Of a stretch of 64,000 nt of DNA, positions 1 to 8,376 are shown one piece after another (the stretch's first letter is position 1; each line of letters starts with the position of its first letter). Made by a program: the position numbers and the translations under genes. Origin of the DNA: Paraburkholderia sartisoli (lineage in GTDB: Bacteria; Pseudomonadota; Gammaproteobacteria; Burkholderiales; Burkholderiaceae); assembly GCF_900107685.1 (NCBI RefSeq), contig NZ_FNRQ01000007.1, positions 248,001-312,000 of the forward strand. Reading direction: 5' to 3'. The notes beneath the pieces are model-generated. The model did no database searches and was not told the DNA's origin. It saw only the letters and a list, made by a program, of their open reading frames with translations.

Positions 1-646
1 TGTAGTAGCTGTTGCCCTTCAGCATGCCGGTGAGCGTCGCGCTTTGCAGCACGTCGAGATCGTGGGCGGATTTGTCGAAGTAGGTGCGCGCCGCCATCTC
101 GATGCCGTACGCGTTGTAGAGAAACGGCACCGTGTTGAGGTACGTCTCGAGAATCTCGGGCTTCGTGTAGACCGCTTCGATCTTGAACGCGGTGATCGCT
201 TCCTTGAGCTTGCGCGTGAGCGTGGGCGCGCGGCCGATTTCGTCGGGATACAGGTTGCGCGCGAGCTGCTGCGTGATGGTCGAGCCGCCCTGGCGGTCGC
301 CCGAGAACGTATGCAGCGCGGCCGAAGCCGTGCGCCGCCAGTCGAGGCCGTGGTGCTCGTAGAAGCGGTGGTCTTCGGTCGCGATCAGCGCATCCACCAC
401 GTGCGGCGAGATATCGGCAAGCTTGACCCATTCGCGGTTGCTCGGCTTGAACTCGGCGAGCAACTTGCCGTCCGCGGAAAACACGCGCGCCGGCTGCTCG
501 ACCTTCGCCTTGCGGATATCGCCGATGCCGGGCGTAAACGGAATCAGCACCAGCACATACAGCAGCATGAGCGCCGGGAAGGCGGCGAACGTGAGCGCGA
601 CGCCGCGCAGCGTCGGATGACGCATGCGTTGCAGCCGGTCCGTCAC
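1..646 (-). CDS. Penicillin-binding protein 1 family (bifunctional transglycosylase/transpeptidase), N-terminal part
   Basis: This gene runs off the left edge, so only the N-terminal ~215 residues are visible. A short cytoplasmic leader is followed by one membrane segment (FAAFPALMLLYVLVLIPF) and then a family 51 glycosyltransferase domain. The seen motifs are EDHRFYEHHG with the catalytic Glu, QGGSTITQQLARNLYP, RKLKE and ILETYLNTVPF, which match the peptidoglycan glycosyltransferase fold. Proteins of this family polymerise lipid II outside the inner membrane and normally carry a C-terminal transpeptidase domain, which would lie outside the window. The start is uncertain: GTG at 646 and ATG at 625 are both possible, and the frame stays open to another GTG at 715. 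No ribosome site decides between them. Confidence 0.88.
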   Translation of the reverse strand, partial: MTDRLQRMRHPTLRGVALTFAAFPALMLLYVLVLIPFTPGIGDIRKAKVEQPARVFSADGKLLAEFKPSNREWVKLADISPHVVDALIATEDHRFYEHHGLDWRRTASAALHTFSGDRQGGSTITQQLARNLYPDEIGRAPTLTRKLKEAITAFKIEAVYTKPEILETYLNTVPFLYNAYGIEMAARTYFDKSAHDLDVLQSATLTGMLKGNSYY

Positions 647-820
647 GACAGGCTTGATCCGGGCGAATTGAGCCAGGCAATAGTCACGAACAAACGACGT
701 GTTTCTACGGTCCACGCGGGCCTGCCATCAGCTTGAAAAGGCTGAATCGTACCAAATGCCGTGCGACGTCAAGGCTCAGGGCCAGAAATGGCATGGTGCG
801 AAGGCGCCACGGTTCGTCTG

Positions 821-1612
821 TCAGTGAGCCGGGCCACGCGCGTCGGCGTAGGTATCGCCGACCATCAGGCGCACGATCTCGTCGCCATTCGTGTCCGCGA
901 CGCGCCGCTCGCCCGCCACCTCGCCCCGCCGCAGCACGACGATGCGATCGGCGATCGCGAAGATGTCGTGCAGGTTGTGCGAGATCAGGACGACGGCCAC
1001 GCCCTCCGCCTTCAGCGCGGCGATCAGCTCCATGACCTTGCGCTGCTCGGGAACGCCGAGCGCGGCCGTGGGCTCGTCCATGATCAGCACGTGCGCGTTC
1101 CAGTAGATCGCGCGCCCGATCGCGATGGCCTGGCGCTGGCCGCCGGAGAGCATCTTCACCGGACCGCGCAGCTTGCGCGCGGGGATCACGATATCGAGGC
1201 GCTCCAGCACTTCGCGCGCGACCTGCGCCATGCGTTCCCGGTCGATCACCTGGATGCCGAATTGCCGCCGCACGGGTTCGCGTCCGAGAAAGATGTTGCT
1301 GCCGACGTCGAGATTGTCGGCCAGCGCGAGATCCTGATAGATCGTCTCGATGCCCTGCGCGCGTGCGTCCTGTGGATCGCGCAACTGCATCGGCGTGCCG
1401 TTGAACAGCAACTGGCCGGCGTCCGCATGATAGACGCCCGAGATGATCTTGATGAGCGTCGACTTGCCCGCGCCGTTGTCGCCAGCGAGCGCCAGCACTT
1501 CACCCGGCATGACATGCAACGAAACGCGCCTGAGCGCCTCGACGCCGCCAAAGCGGATCGAGATGTCGCGCGCCTCGAGAATCGGCGTGCTCATTGTGCT
1601 CATTGCGCTCAT
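821..1612 (-). CDS. Sugar ABC transporter ATP-binding protein, single-domain FrcA type
   Basis: This 263-residue protein is a single nucleotide-binding domain that would energise import of a monosaccharide. Visible motifs are Walker A GDNGAGKST (about 44-52), the Q-loop in IYQDLALADN (about 91-100), the signature LSGGQR (about 155-160), Walker B VLIMDEPTAAL (about 175-185) and the switch His in LISHNL (about 212). RbsA/XylG/AraG relatives have two fused domains of about 500 residues; this one has one, like FrcA of the fructose importer. The ATG at 1612 overlaps the permease stop as ATGA, which suggests translational coupling. The N-terminus is a 9-nt tandem repeat encoding MSAMSTMST, so starts at 1603 and 1594 are also possible. 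Confidence 0.93.
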   Translation of the reverse strand: MSAMSTMSTPILEARDISIRFGGVEALRRVSLHVMPGEVLALAGDNGAGKSTLIKIISGVYHADAGQLLFNGTPMQLRDPQDARAQGIETIYQDLALADNLDVGSNIFLGREPVRRQFGIQVIDRERMAQVAREVLERLDIVIPARKLRGPVKMLSGGQRQAIAIGRAIYWNAHVLIMDEPTAALGVPEQRKVMELIAALKAEGVAVVLISHNLHDIFAIADRIVVLRRGEVAGERRVADTNGDEIVRLMVGDTYADARGPAH

Positions 1613-2583
1613 TGCGCACCTCCGAGCCGTTCCTTGTACTGGTCGATCAGCACCGACATGATGATCACGATGCCCACCACGATGAACTGCCAGAACGCGT
1701 TGACGTCGATGAACACCAGCCCGAATTCGATCACCGCGATGATCAGCGCACCGATCAGCGTGCCGATCACATTGCCCGTGCCGCCAAAGAGACTCGCGCC
1801 GCCGATCACCACCGCCGCGATCGAATCGAGCAGCATCGGCTCACCGGCGTTCGCGGCACCTGCGGCAAAGCGCGACGTATAGACGATGCCGCCCACCGCG
1901 GCAAACGCCGCGGCGATCAGATAGATCACGACCAGATGCCGCCGCACGTTGATCCCCGCGCGAATCGCCGACTGCGGATTGCCGCCGATCGCGTACGTGT
2001 ACTGCCCGAAGCGTGTTTTCGACAGAATGAAATGCATGACGAGCAGCAGGACCAGGGTGAGCACGACCGGCGTCCAGCCGTGCCCGAGCCACGCGAGACC
2101 CGTGTTGTTCACCGCGACCGTCATGCCGCTGCCCGCCGCGAGAAACCCCACGCCGCGCGCGACGCCATACATACCGAGCGTGCCGATGAACGCCGGCACG
2201 CCAAGCCGCGCGATCAGCACGCCGTTGACGAACCCCGGCACGAGACACACGACGATCGTCGCGGGAATCGAGAGCAGCACGATCCACGGCGCGTTGCCGC
2301 CGGGAATCGTGAACTGCGCGATGCACACGGCCGCGAGCCCCATGACGAAGCCGACCGACAGGTCGATGCCCGCCGTGATGATCACGAACGTCTGCCCGAT
2401 GGCGAGCAGCAGCGGAGCGCTGGCGGCAAGCCCGATCGATTGCAGGTTGTACGCGTTGAAAATGAACGAACGGTGATCCGATATCCGCGCCCAGACTTCG
2501 AAGAACACGAGCAGCGCGCACAGGAAGAGCCAGGGCCAGATCTTGCTGATCAGCGCGAGCCGGTCGAGACGTGAGTTGTCCAT
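1609..2583 (-). CDS. Sugar ABC transporter permease (RbsC/FrcC family)
   Basis: This 324-residue integral membrane protein has about eight to ten hydrophobic segments, starting with WPWLFLCALLVFFEVWARI. It belongs to the BPD_transp_2 family that forms the channel of ribose, fructose and xylose importers. Family-typical stretches are TAGIDLSVGFVMGLAA in the first half and GGASLFGGTGNVIGTLIGA near the C-terminus, in the loop that contacts the ATPase. It lies between the binding protein (109 nt upstream) and the ATPase (4-nt overlap downstream), so the three genes form one transport operon. The substrate cannot be read from the sequence; pentose or fructose are the usual family choices. Confidence 0.93.
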   Translation of the reverse strand: MDNSRLDRLALISKIWPWLFLCALLVFFEVWARISDHRSFIFNAYNLQSIGLAASAPLLLAIGQTFVIITAGIDLSVGFVMGLAAVCIAQFTIPGGNAPWIVLLSIPATIVVCLVPGFVNGVLIARLGVPAFIGTLGMYGVARGVGFLAAGSGMTVAVNNTGLAWLGHGWTPVVLTLVLLLVMHFILSKTRFGQYTYAIGGNPQSAIRAGINVRRHLVVIYLIAAAFAAVGGIVYTSRFAAGAANAGEPMLLDSIAAVVIGGASLFGGTGNVIGTLIGALIIAVIEFGLVFIDVNAFWQFIVVGIVIIMSVLIDQYKERLGGAQ

Positions 2584-2691
2584 GAGTGGTCCGGTAGTCC
2601 GGTGGTCCTGGATGGCGGGAGCGGCGCCCGTGCGCGCGTGATCACACGCACGGGGCGTAGGGCCTGCTTCGCTGGCGCTTCGCCAGTCCGG

Positions 2692-3672
2692 CTAGTTCGA
2701 ATAGATGTACTGCTTCATCTCCGGCTTGTCGATGTTGTTCTTGTCGAGCACGATGAACCCCGTGCTCTTGAACGGCGGAATCTTCTTGCCGCGAATCGCG
2801 TCGGCGGCGAACTTCACGCCGTAGTAGCCGATTTCATCCGGACGCTGCGCGATCGCGATGTCCACGAGGCCGCTGCGGATCTGTTCGTCGATGCCCGGCA
2901 CGGCGTCGAACACGACGACCTTCACCACGCCCTGCTTGCCCGCCGCCTTGACGCCCTGCGCCGCGCCGCTGCCCGAGAACGTATTGGCGCCGAACACGCC
3001 GGCAAGATCGGGATTGCGCGCGAGCACGGCGGCCACGTGCGAGGCGGCCCGGTTCGCGTCGTCCTCGTTGTACTGCGTCTGCAGCACGGTGATGTTCGGA
3101 TGCTTCTTCATTTCTTCCGCGAAGCCTTCGGCACGCGCGTCGGTGCTCGAGATGCCAGGCTTGTTGTTCTCGCAGTACACGGTGCCCTTGTCGCCGATCG
3201 CTTTCGCGAGCGCGCGTGCCGCGACGCGTCCGCCTTCGAGGTTATCGGAAGCGATATAGGAAAGCGGGAAATCCGCGTCGCCCTTGCCGGTCTGGTAATG
3301 ACCGTCGCCGATGTAGGTATCGACGGTGATCACCTTGATGCCCGCGTCGGCGGCTTCCTTGAGCGGTCCGATCATCTGCTGCTTGTCGACGGGCGAAACC
3401 AGCAGGACGTCAGGGTGTTTAGCGATAAACGCCTTGAGAATGGGCACCTGCTCCGTGGTGTTCCATGCCTTCGGCACCTGGAACAGCAACTCGACGTGCT
3501 CTTCCTTTGCGGCGCGCTCAGCGCCACGGTGCATCGTGAAATAGAAAGGATCGGTGACGCCGGGCAGCAGCGCGACGACCGGATGCGCGGCGTCCGCGTG
3601 CGCGAGACCGGCAAATGAACAGCCAACGACCGTTGTAAGGGCAACCAGATAGCGGGATACGATGCGCTTCAT
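2692..3672 (-). CDS. Periplasmic sugar-binding protein of the ABC importer
   Basis: This 326-residue protein belongs to the Peripla_BP_4 (ribose/fructose-binding) family. The N-terminus is a signal peptide: MKRIV, a hydrophobic core, then a cleavage site after about residue 26 (GLAHA-DAAHP). Family features are HPVVALLPGVTDPFYFTMHRGA at the mature start, an internal VLLVSPVDKQQM segment and the hinge region KVVVFDAVPGIDEQIRSGLVDIAIAQRP. The start at 3672 is chosen because AGGAGGA stands seven bases before the ATG; a longer open frame to 3882 lacks a ribosome site and would hide the signal peptide. It is the first gene of the importer operon. In the cell it would bind the sugar in the periplasm and pass it to the permease. 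Confidence 0.93.
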   Translation of the reverse strand: MKRIVSRYLVALTTVVGCSFAGLAHADAAHPVVALLPGVTDPFYFTMHRGAERAAKEEHVELLFQVPKAWNTTEQVPILKAFIAKHPDVLLVSPVDKQQMIGPLKEAADAGIKVITVDTYIGDGHYQTGKGDADFPLSYIASDNLEGGRVAARALAKAIGDKGTVYCENNKPGISSTDARAEGFAEEMKKHPNITVLQTQYNEDDANRAASHVAAVLARNPDLAGVFGANTFSGSGAAQGVKAAGKQGVVKVVVFDAVPGIDEQIRSGLVDIAIAQRPDEIGYYGVKFAADAIRGKKIPPFKSTGFIVLDKNNIDKPEMKQYIYSN

Positions 3673-3905
3673 ACCTGTCTTCCTCCTGTTGAGTCCGACT
3701 GACGGTGCCTGGCCATCCTCATCTTCCCAAGGCTTTGACGCCGGGCAGTGGGCCAGTATACCCACGCACGCTTCACGCGGCCATGGTGTTTTCCTGCATC
3801 GATTCCGCATGAATGCTTTCACTTTCCGGCAGACGCGACGCTGCACCGCGATAACTTTCGTTGTCGCGATTGCAGCGTTCAAATCGTGGGATGCGCTGGG
3901 CGCGC

Positions 3906-5540
3906 CTAGAAAATGAAACCAGTATTCAGGAACTTCGACTGATGGTCGTTCACGATGGCGTCGAGCAACACCTTGCTGTCATCGGTCTGCTTCGCGGCGA
4001 CCATCGACCGGATCGAAAACGCGCGCAACGCATCGGTCACCGAGAGCGTGCCTTCCGCCGAATCCTTGCGGCCGGCAAACGGAAACACATCGGGCCCACG
4101 CTGGCACTGACAGTTCAGGTTCACGCGACACACCTGGTTGACGAGCGGATCGACCAGCTCGCCGATCTGCGCCGGGTCCGAACCGAAGATGCTGACCTGC
4201 TGGCCGTGATCGGACGTGATCACGTATTCCAGCGCGGTTTCGATATCGCTGAACGTCGTCACCGGGATGAGCGGGCCGAACTGCTCCTCGCGATAGAGCT
4301 TCATGCCTTCCGTGACCGGATAAACGACGGCCGGATAAAACAGCGTCTGGCAGAACGTGCCGCCGCCCTCGTTGACGATGTGCGCGCCCTTCGCCTTCGC
4401 ATCGTCGATGGCGTCCGTCATATACGCGGTTCTGTGCAGGCCGGGCAGCGGCGTGATGTTTACACCCGGTTCCCATGGCATGCCGACCTTCAGCTTGCCT
4501 AGCGCTTCGGTGAAACGCGCAAGGAACGCGTCGACAATCGATTCGTGGACGATCAGCATCTTGAGCGCCGTGCAACGCTGACCGTTAAACGACAATGCGC
4601 CTAGCAGGCATTCCTTCACCGTCAGGTCGAGATCCGCATCGGGCAGGATGATCGCCGCGTTCTTTGCGTCGAGACCCAGAATCGCGCGCAGGCGGTGCGA
4701 CTTCGGATGCTGCTTCTTCAGATGGTCGGCGACCTTGCTCGAACCGATCAGCGCGAGCACGTTGATCTTGCCGGTGGCAAGCATATGCGGCACGACCACG
4801 GCGCCTGGCGCATAGATCGTGTTGATCACGCCTTTAGGGAACGCATCGCGGAACGCTTCAAGCAGCGGATAAAACAGCAACGTCCCATATTGGGGCGGCT
4901 TGAACACCACCGTGTTGCCCATCAGAAGCGCCGGGATCAGCGTCGCGAACGTCTCGTTCAAAGGATAGTTGTAAGGGCCCATGCACAGCACGACGCCAAG
5001 CGGCGTGCGGCGGATCTGGCCGATGGTGCCTTCCGCGATGACAAAGCGCGAATTGCTGTTGTCCTGCTCCTTGAGCGCCTCGATGGTCGCCGCCATGTAT
5101 TCGACGGTGCGGTCGAATTCCTTTCGCGAATCGGCAAGGCTCTTGCCGATTTCCCACATGATGAGGTTAACAATCAGCTGACGCTGCGCGACCATGCGCT
5201 TGATGAAATCCTGCATGCACGCGATGCGCTGCGCGACGGCCATCGTCGGCCATTCGCCGCGGCCGGAATCGTACGCGTTGACTGCCGCATCCAGCGCGGC
5301 CTCGCTTTCCGTGTCGCCCATCACCGGATAGCTGCCGATCTCGACCTGTTGCACGGAGCCGTCCGGCTGCTTCACGCAAATGGGCGACAGCACGGTCTTG
5401 CATGTGCCGTCCCATTTGACGAACTCACCGTCGACGAGCGAAACACGCTGATGGATCGGTGCAGCGAGGCGAAACTCCTCCGGAATGTCACCGGACGCGG
5501 GAAAGCGTTGCTTCAGCGTTTCGAAATCGATCGTGGACAT
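3906..5540 (-). CDS. gapN: NADP-dependent glyceraldehyde-3-phosphate dehydrogenase-like aldehyde dehydrogenase (GapN family)
   Basis: This 544-residue aldehyde dehydrogenase most resembles the non-phosphorylating GapN group, which oxidises glyceraldehyde-3-phosphate to 3-phosphoglycerate with NADP. The catalytic Cys is at about 323 (FNGQRCTALK) and the oxyanion Asn at about 191 (MGPYNYPLNE). At the usual catalytic-Glu position (ELGGK in most relatives) the sequence reads GLDAKN, so Gly 289 replaces Glu and Asp 291 lies two residues on. The C-terminal region has REEQFGPLIPV. The protein is longer than the usual 475-510 residues. It sits 233 bp upstream of the sugar importer, so sugar catabolism is a plausible context, but co-transcription is uncertain. 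A 6-bp inverted repeat (CCGTTC...GAACGG, 5552-5571) lies just before the start. Confidence 0.85.
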   Translation of the reverse strand: MSTIDFETLKQRFPASGDIPEEFRLAAPIHQRVSLVDGEFVKWDGTCKTVLSPICVKQPDGSVQQVEIGSYPVMGDTESEAALDAAVNAYDSGRGEWPTMAVAQRIACMQDFIKRMVAQRQLIVNLIMWEIGKSLADSRKEFDRTVEYMAATIEALKEQDNSNSRFVIAEGTIGQIRRTPLGVVLCMGPYNYPLNETFATLIPALLMGNTVVFKPPQYGTLLFYPLLEAFRDAFPKGVINTIYAPGAVVVPHMLATGKINVLALIGSSKVADHLKKQHPKSHRLRAILGLDAKNAAIILPDADLDLTVKECLLGALSFNGQRCTALKMLIVHESIVDAFLARFTEALGKLKVGMPWEPGVNITPLPGLHRTAYMTDAIDDAKAKGAHIVNEGGGTFCQTLFYPAVVYPVTEGMKLYREEQFGPLIPVTTFSDIETALEYVITSDHGQQVSIFGSDPAQIGELVDPLVNQVCRVNLNCQCQRGPDVFPFAGRKDSAEGTLSVTDALRAFSIRSMVAAKQTDDSKVLLDAIVNDHQSKFLNTGFIF

Positions 5541-5637
5541 GGCCTTGCGCTCCGTTCGTTCGCGTGAACGGCCATTATCGCGTCAAAAATCGATTGCTTG
5601 CAGCCTCGACGGGCAGACAGGTAACCTCGCCGCTGCG

Positions 5638-6027
5638 TCAGCCCGGGGCGGGAATCGCACCGGACTGCACGGCAAGCAGGCGCCAGCCATCGGGCTTGCG
5701 GACCCACACGGCGAGCGCGCGGCTTTCGAACGCCTTATGCACGCCACGGGTGGTCATGCGAATCGCCAGCTTGCCGAACACGAGCACGATGTCGCCGTCG
5801 GCCTGGTATCGTCGTTCCGTGCGACCGACCTCGTGATAGTCCCAGACACCCGTGCGCAGGCCCTCGATGTAGCTGGATTTCGTGTCGGCGACGCCCGTCG
5901 AGTGCATATAGATCAGCTTGTCGTCCAGCAGGCGGTCGAGCACGGGAATATCCTTGCCGAGCATCGATGCGTAGCGTGCGTCTTCGAGTTGCTTGATCTC
6001 TTCGATGGCCTGATTTTCTTCATTCAT
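5638..6027 (-). CDS. NTF2/SnoaL-like protein (DUF4440 type)
   Basis: This 129-residue protein has the small alpha+beta cone fold signature of the NTF2-like superfamily: an N-terminal helix (EIKQLEDARYASMLGKDIP), LLDDKLIYMHSTG, the central YIEGLRTGVWDYHEV and C-terminal strands ending in WRLLAVQSGAIPAPG. Members act as small isomerases, hydrolases or binding proteins, and many are unassigned. A good AGGAG site precedes the ATG by eight bases. It is the last gene of the minus-strand catabolic run, 59 bp after the hydroxyacid dehydrogenase, so a role in handling a ring-cleavage or lactone intermediate is possible. That role is inference from position only. Confidence 0.82.
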   Translation of the reverse strand: MNEENQAIEEIKQLEDARYASMLGKDIPVLDRLLDDKLIYMHSTGVADTKSSYIEGLRTGVWDYHEVGRTERRYQADGDIVLVFGKLAIRMTTRGVHKAFESRALAVWVRKPDGWRLLAVQSGAIPAPG

Positions 6028-6086
6028 TTTTCATGCTCCTGGATAGGCGATCAGGGCGGCTTCGCCGTCGCCCGTGGTCCGCGGTG

Positions 6087-6965
6087 CTATACCTTCAAAC
6101 CCGAGAGACCGGCGATCACCTTCGCGCAGGCAAGGTAGTCTTCGTCACCAAAGCCGGAGGCTTCCGAGGCAGCCATGATCTGTTCGACTGTCGCCCCCAG
6201 CAGGACCGGTACGGCAAGCTCGCGCGCGCTGTCGGCAATCAGCTTCAGGTCCTTGCGCATCTGCGCGACGGTAAAGGCCGGCGTGAAGTCGAGGCGTTCG
6301 AGCGCGGCTGCTTTCACTTTCAGGTGCGGCGAGCCAATCGCGCTCTCGCTGATGGCATCGAGCGCGACCTTCGGTTCGATGCCGCCCTTCGTGCAGAGTG
6401 CGTACGCTTCGCCCAGACTCGCGACGAGCGTCGTCACCATCAGGTTGACCGCGAGCTTCATCACGCGCGCCTGCTCCGCGTCGCCCACCACGCGAATCGT
6501 CGATGCCCAGGCCGACACGACCGGCCGGGCGCGCTCGACCACCGCTTCGGGACCCGATACGAACGTTGTCAACGCACCGTTCGCCGCCGCCGCGACGGAG
6601 CCGGAGACCGGCGCACGAAGATAGCCGATCTCCCGCGCGACAGCGCTGTTCGCGATGGAAGCGGACGCGCCAACCGAAATCGTGCTGGTCTCGATCAGGA
6701 GCGCGCCGCGTTTCGCGTGCCGCAGCGCGCCTTCCTCGCCGGCCAGGATGTGCAACGCGGCACCGTCGTTGGGGAGCGAACTCACGATCGCGTCCGCGCC
6801 GGCCACCGCGTCCTTGAGAGAGTCGACCACGTCCAGATTCAGGGCGCGCGCGGCGGCGCGACTCGCCTCGCTGATGTCGAATACGTGAAGGATGTGTCCG
6901 GCCGCCGCGACACGCGCGGCCATCGGTTCACCCATCTTGCCGAAGCCCAGCCATACAATGTTCAT
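6087..6965 (-). CDS. NAD(P)-dependent beta-hydroxyacid dehydrogenase (3-hydroxyisobutyrate dehydrogenase family)
   Basis: This 292-residue protein begins with the Rossmann motif WLGFGKMGEPMAARVAAAG and continues with the family segment LLIETSTISVG (about 89-99), the substrate loop APVSGSVAAAANG (about 118-130) and the catalytic motif KLAVNLM with Lys 170 and Asn 174. Enzymes of this class reversibly oxidise 3-hydroxyisobutyrate, tartronate semialdehyde, glycerate or related acids. The ATG at 6965 is used because it overlaps the stop of the upstream YciI gene by four bases; the frame is open further upstream without a ribosome site. Its place in the hydroxyquinol-type cluster suggests it acts on a short hydroxyacid from the pathway, but the substrate is unknown. 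Confidence 0.88.
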   Translation of the reverse strand: MNIVWLGFGKMGEPMAARVAAAGHILHVFDISEASRAAARALNLDVVDSLKDAVAGADAIVSSLPNDGAALHILAGEEGALRHAKRGALLIETSTISVGASASIANSAVAREIGYLRAPVSGSVAAAANGALTTFVSGPEAVVERARPVVSAWASTIRVVGDAEQARVMKLAVNLMVTTLVASLGEAYALCTKGGIEPKVALDAISESAIGSPHLKVKAAALERLDFTPAFTVAQMRKDLKLIADSARELAVPVLLGATVEQIMAASEASGFGDEDYLACAKVIAGLSGLKV

Positions 6966-7306
6966 CGCTTTACCTCGTGTGTCGTTGCCGCTGCATTTGC
7001 ATTCGCGCCCTCTGCCAGATACGGATTGCCGCGACGCCATGCCCACTGCCGGATCTCCACCTGTGCAAAGAGCCCGGCCTGGGCATACGGATCAGCCTTC
7101 ATGAAGGCCTGGACGGCCTCTATCGAAGTGGCCTCGAGTATCAGCAACGATCCCGCCTCGGCGCCCTTTTCATCGAGCAGCGGTCCGGTCTGAAGCACCC
7201 GCAAACCGTCGGCGGCGGCATCGAGATGGACGACGTGGCGCGCCTTCGTCCGTGCCCGTAGCGCGGTGCTGTCGGGATGGTCTCTCGCAATCACGGCAAA
7301 GAACAT
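6962..7306 (-). CDS. YciI family protein
   Basis: This 114-residue protein has the YCII fold, a ferredoxin-like domain: MFFAVIARDHPDS at the start, HVVHLDAAADGLRVLQTGPLLDE in the middle, and SIEAVQAFMKADPYAQAGLFAQVEIRQW near the end, including the family His and Asp residues. YciI-like domains occur in aromatic-degradation clusters, including dehydrochlorinases and muconolactone-isomerase-like proteins. The start at 7306 lies five bases after the dioxygenase stop, and the stop overlaps the next gene by four bases, so it is tightly embedded in the operon. Its exact reaction is not known; a lactone or diene-lactone step is one possibility. Confidence 0.85.
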   Translation of the reverse strand: MFFAVIARDHPDSTALRARTKARHVVHLDAAADGLRVLQTGPLLDEKGAEAGSLLILEATSIEAVQAFMKADPYAQAGLFAQVEIRQWAWRRGNPYLAEGANANAAATTHEVKR

Positions 7307-7310
7307 GGTT

Positions 7311-8177
7311 TTATCCGTTCCGGGTGAGCACGAAGTCGTTCGCGAGCTCCCAGAAGGGTCCGCGAACACCGAATTTCTCCGCTGCCTCCGGCGAGTCATT
7401 GCGCCTGAACTCACGGATCAGCGACGATTTCACCGCGAATACGACGTCCGAATCGAGGTAGGGGTCTTCCGCGTCGAACAGGTGCGTGGTGAGCTTCCTG
7501 AATCCCGGCGCGGACACGATCGCGTGCAGATGGGCGGGACGAAACGGAGACCGTGCCGTTGCGCGCAGCAATTCTCCGACCGGGCCATCCGTCGGAATCG
7601 GATAGGAGGTGGGCCGGATGGTTTTCATCAGAAATGCGCCGTCCGGCTTCGCGCGATACCAGCCGCGCAGGTTGTCCTCCGGTTGCGACTTGTCCTGGAT
7701 GTCGTACATGCCGTTCGCGTCGGTCTGCCAGATTTCGATCGTCGCGTCGGGCACCGGCTCGCCGTTGCCGTCGACCACGCGGCCGTGAATCACCAGCGGC
7801 GTGTCGTCGCCATCGCGCAGCAGCACCGATTCACCCCATTTGCGCTCAGGCGACCCGGGCACATAAAACGGACCGAGCACCGTCGATTCCGTCGCGCCCT
7901 CTTTCACGCCGGCGCTGACCATGTTGACGAGCGCGGAAACGCCGAGGTTGTCGGACAGCAGGATCATCTCCTGCCGCTTGTTGTCGCTGATCTGGCCTGT
8001 CCGGGTCAGGAATTCGATTCCCGTGTTCCATTCGCTTTCGGTCAGGCGCACGTCGCGCACGAACGCGTGCAGATGGCGGATCAGCGACTGCAGGACCGTG
8101 CGCAGGCGCTCGTCAGGCGTGTTCGAATACCGTTCGAGCACCACTTCGGTCAGTTCAGTTTCGGTCATGTTTCTCAT
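7311..8177 (-). CDS. Intradiol ring-cleavage dioxygenase, hydroxyquinol 1,2-dioxygenase type
   Basis: This 288-residue protein has the N-terminal dimerisation helix domain (about 1-100) and a catalytic beta-sandwich (about 101-280) typical of catechol/hydroxyquinol 1,2-dioxygenases. Candidate Fe(III) ligands are Tyr 158 (NGMYDIQ), Tyr 192 (RPTSYPIP), His 216 and His 218 (RPAHLHAIV), with the spacing expected for the family. LGPFYVPGSP and EIWQTDANG are also characteristic. The reaction would be cleavage of 1,2,4-trihydroxybenzene to maleylacetate, which fits the maleylacetate reductase in the same cluster. Catechol or a substituted catechol cannot be excluded from sequence alone. GGAGA six bases before the ATG supports the start. 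Confidence 0.9.
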   Translation of the reverse strand: MRNMTETELTEVVLERYSNTPDERLRTVLQSLIRHLHAFVRDVRLTESEWNTGIEFLTRTGQISDNKRQEMILLSDNLGVSALVNMVSAGVKEGATESTVLGPFYVPGSPERKWGESVLLRDGDDTPLVIHGRVVDGNGEPVPDATIEIWQTDANGMYDIQDKSQPEDNLRGWYRAKPDGAFLMKTIRPTSYPIPTDGPVGELLRATARSPFRPAHLHAIVSAPGFRKLTTHLFDAEDPYLDSDVVFAVKSSLIREFRRNDSPEAAEKFGVRGPFWELANDFVLTRNG

Positions 8178-8376
8178 AGCGTCTCCGTTTTTCGCTGGAA
8201 TTCAAAAGTGTTTCCTGATCTGCATCGGGCGGCTCGCCCACTTTCCGTTCGGCAAGGTGTCATGGCGGCCCGCCTGCCCGCAGGCTCATCGCCCGTTCAA
8301 TTCGTCGGCCTGAGCAGGCAGGTCGGTCACGGGCAAACGGCTGTGCCGCTTTCTCCCCTCGCCGGCAATCATCACG

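Noticed and set aside
1594..2574. Plus-strand open frame of 326 codons over the sugar permease
   Set aside because: Composition is dominated by Arg, His and Asp, as expected for the antisense of membrane-protein codons.
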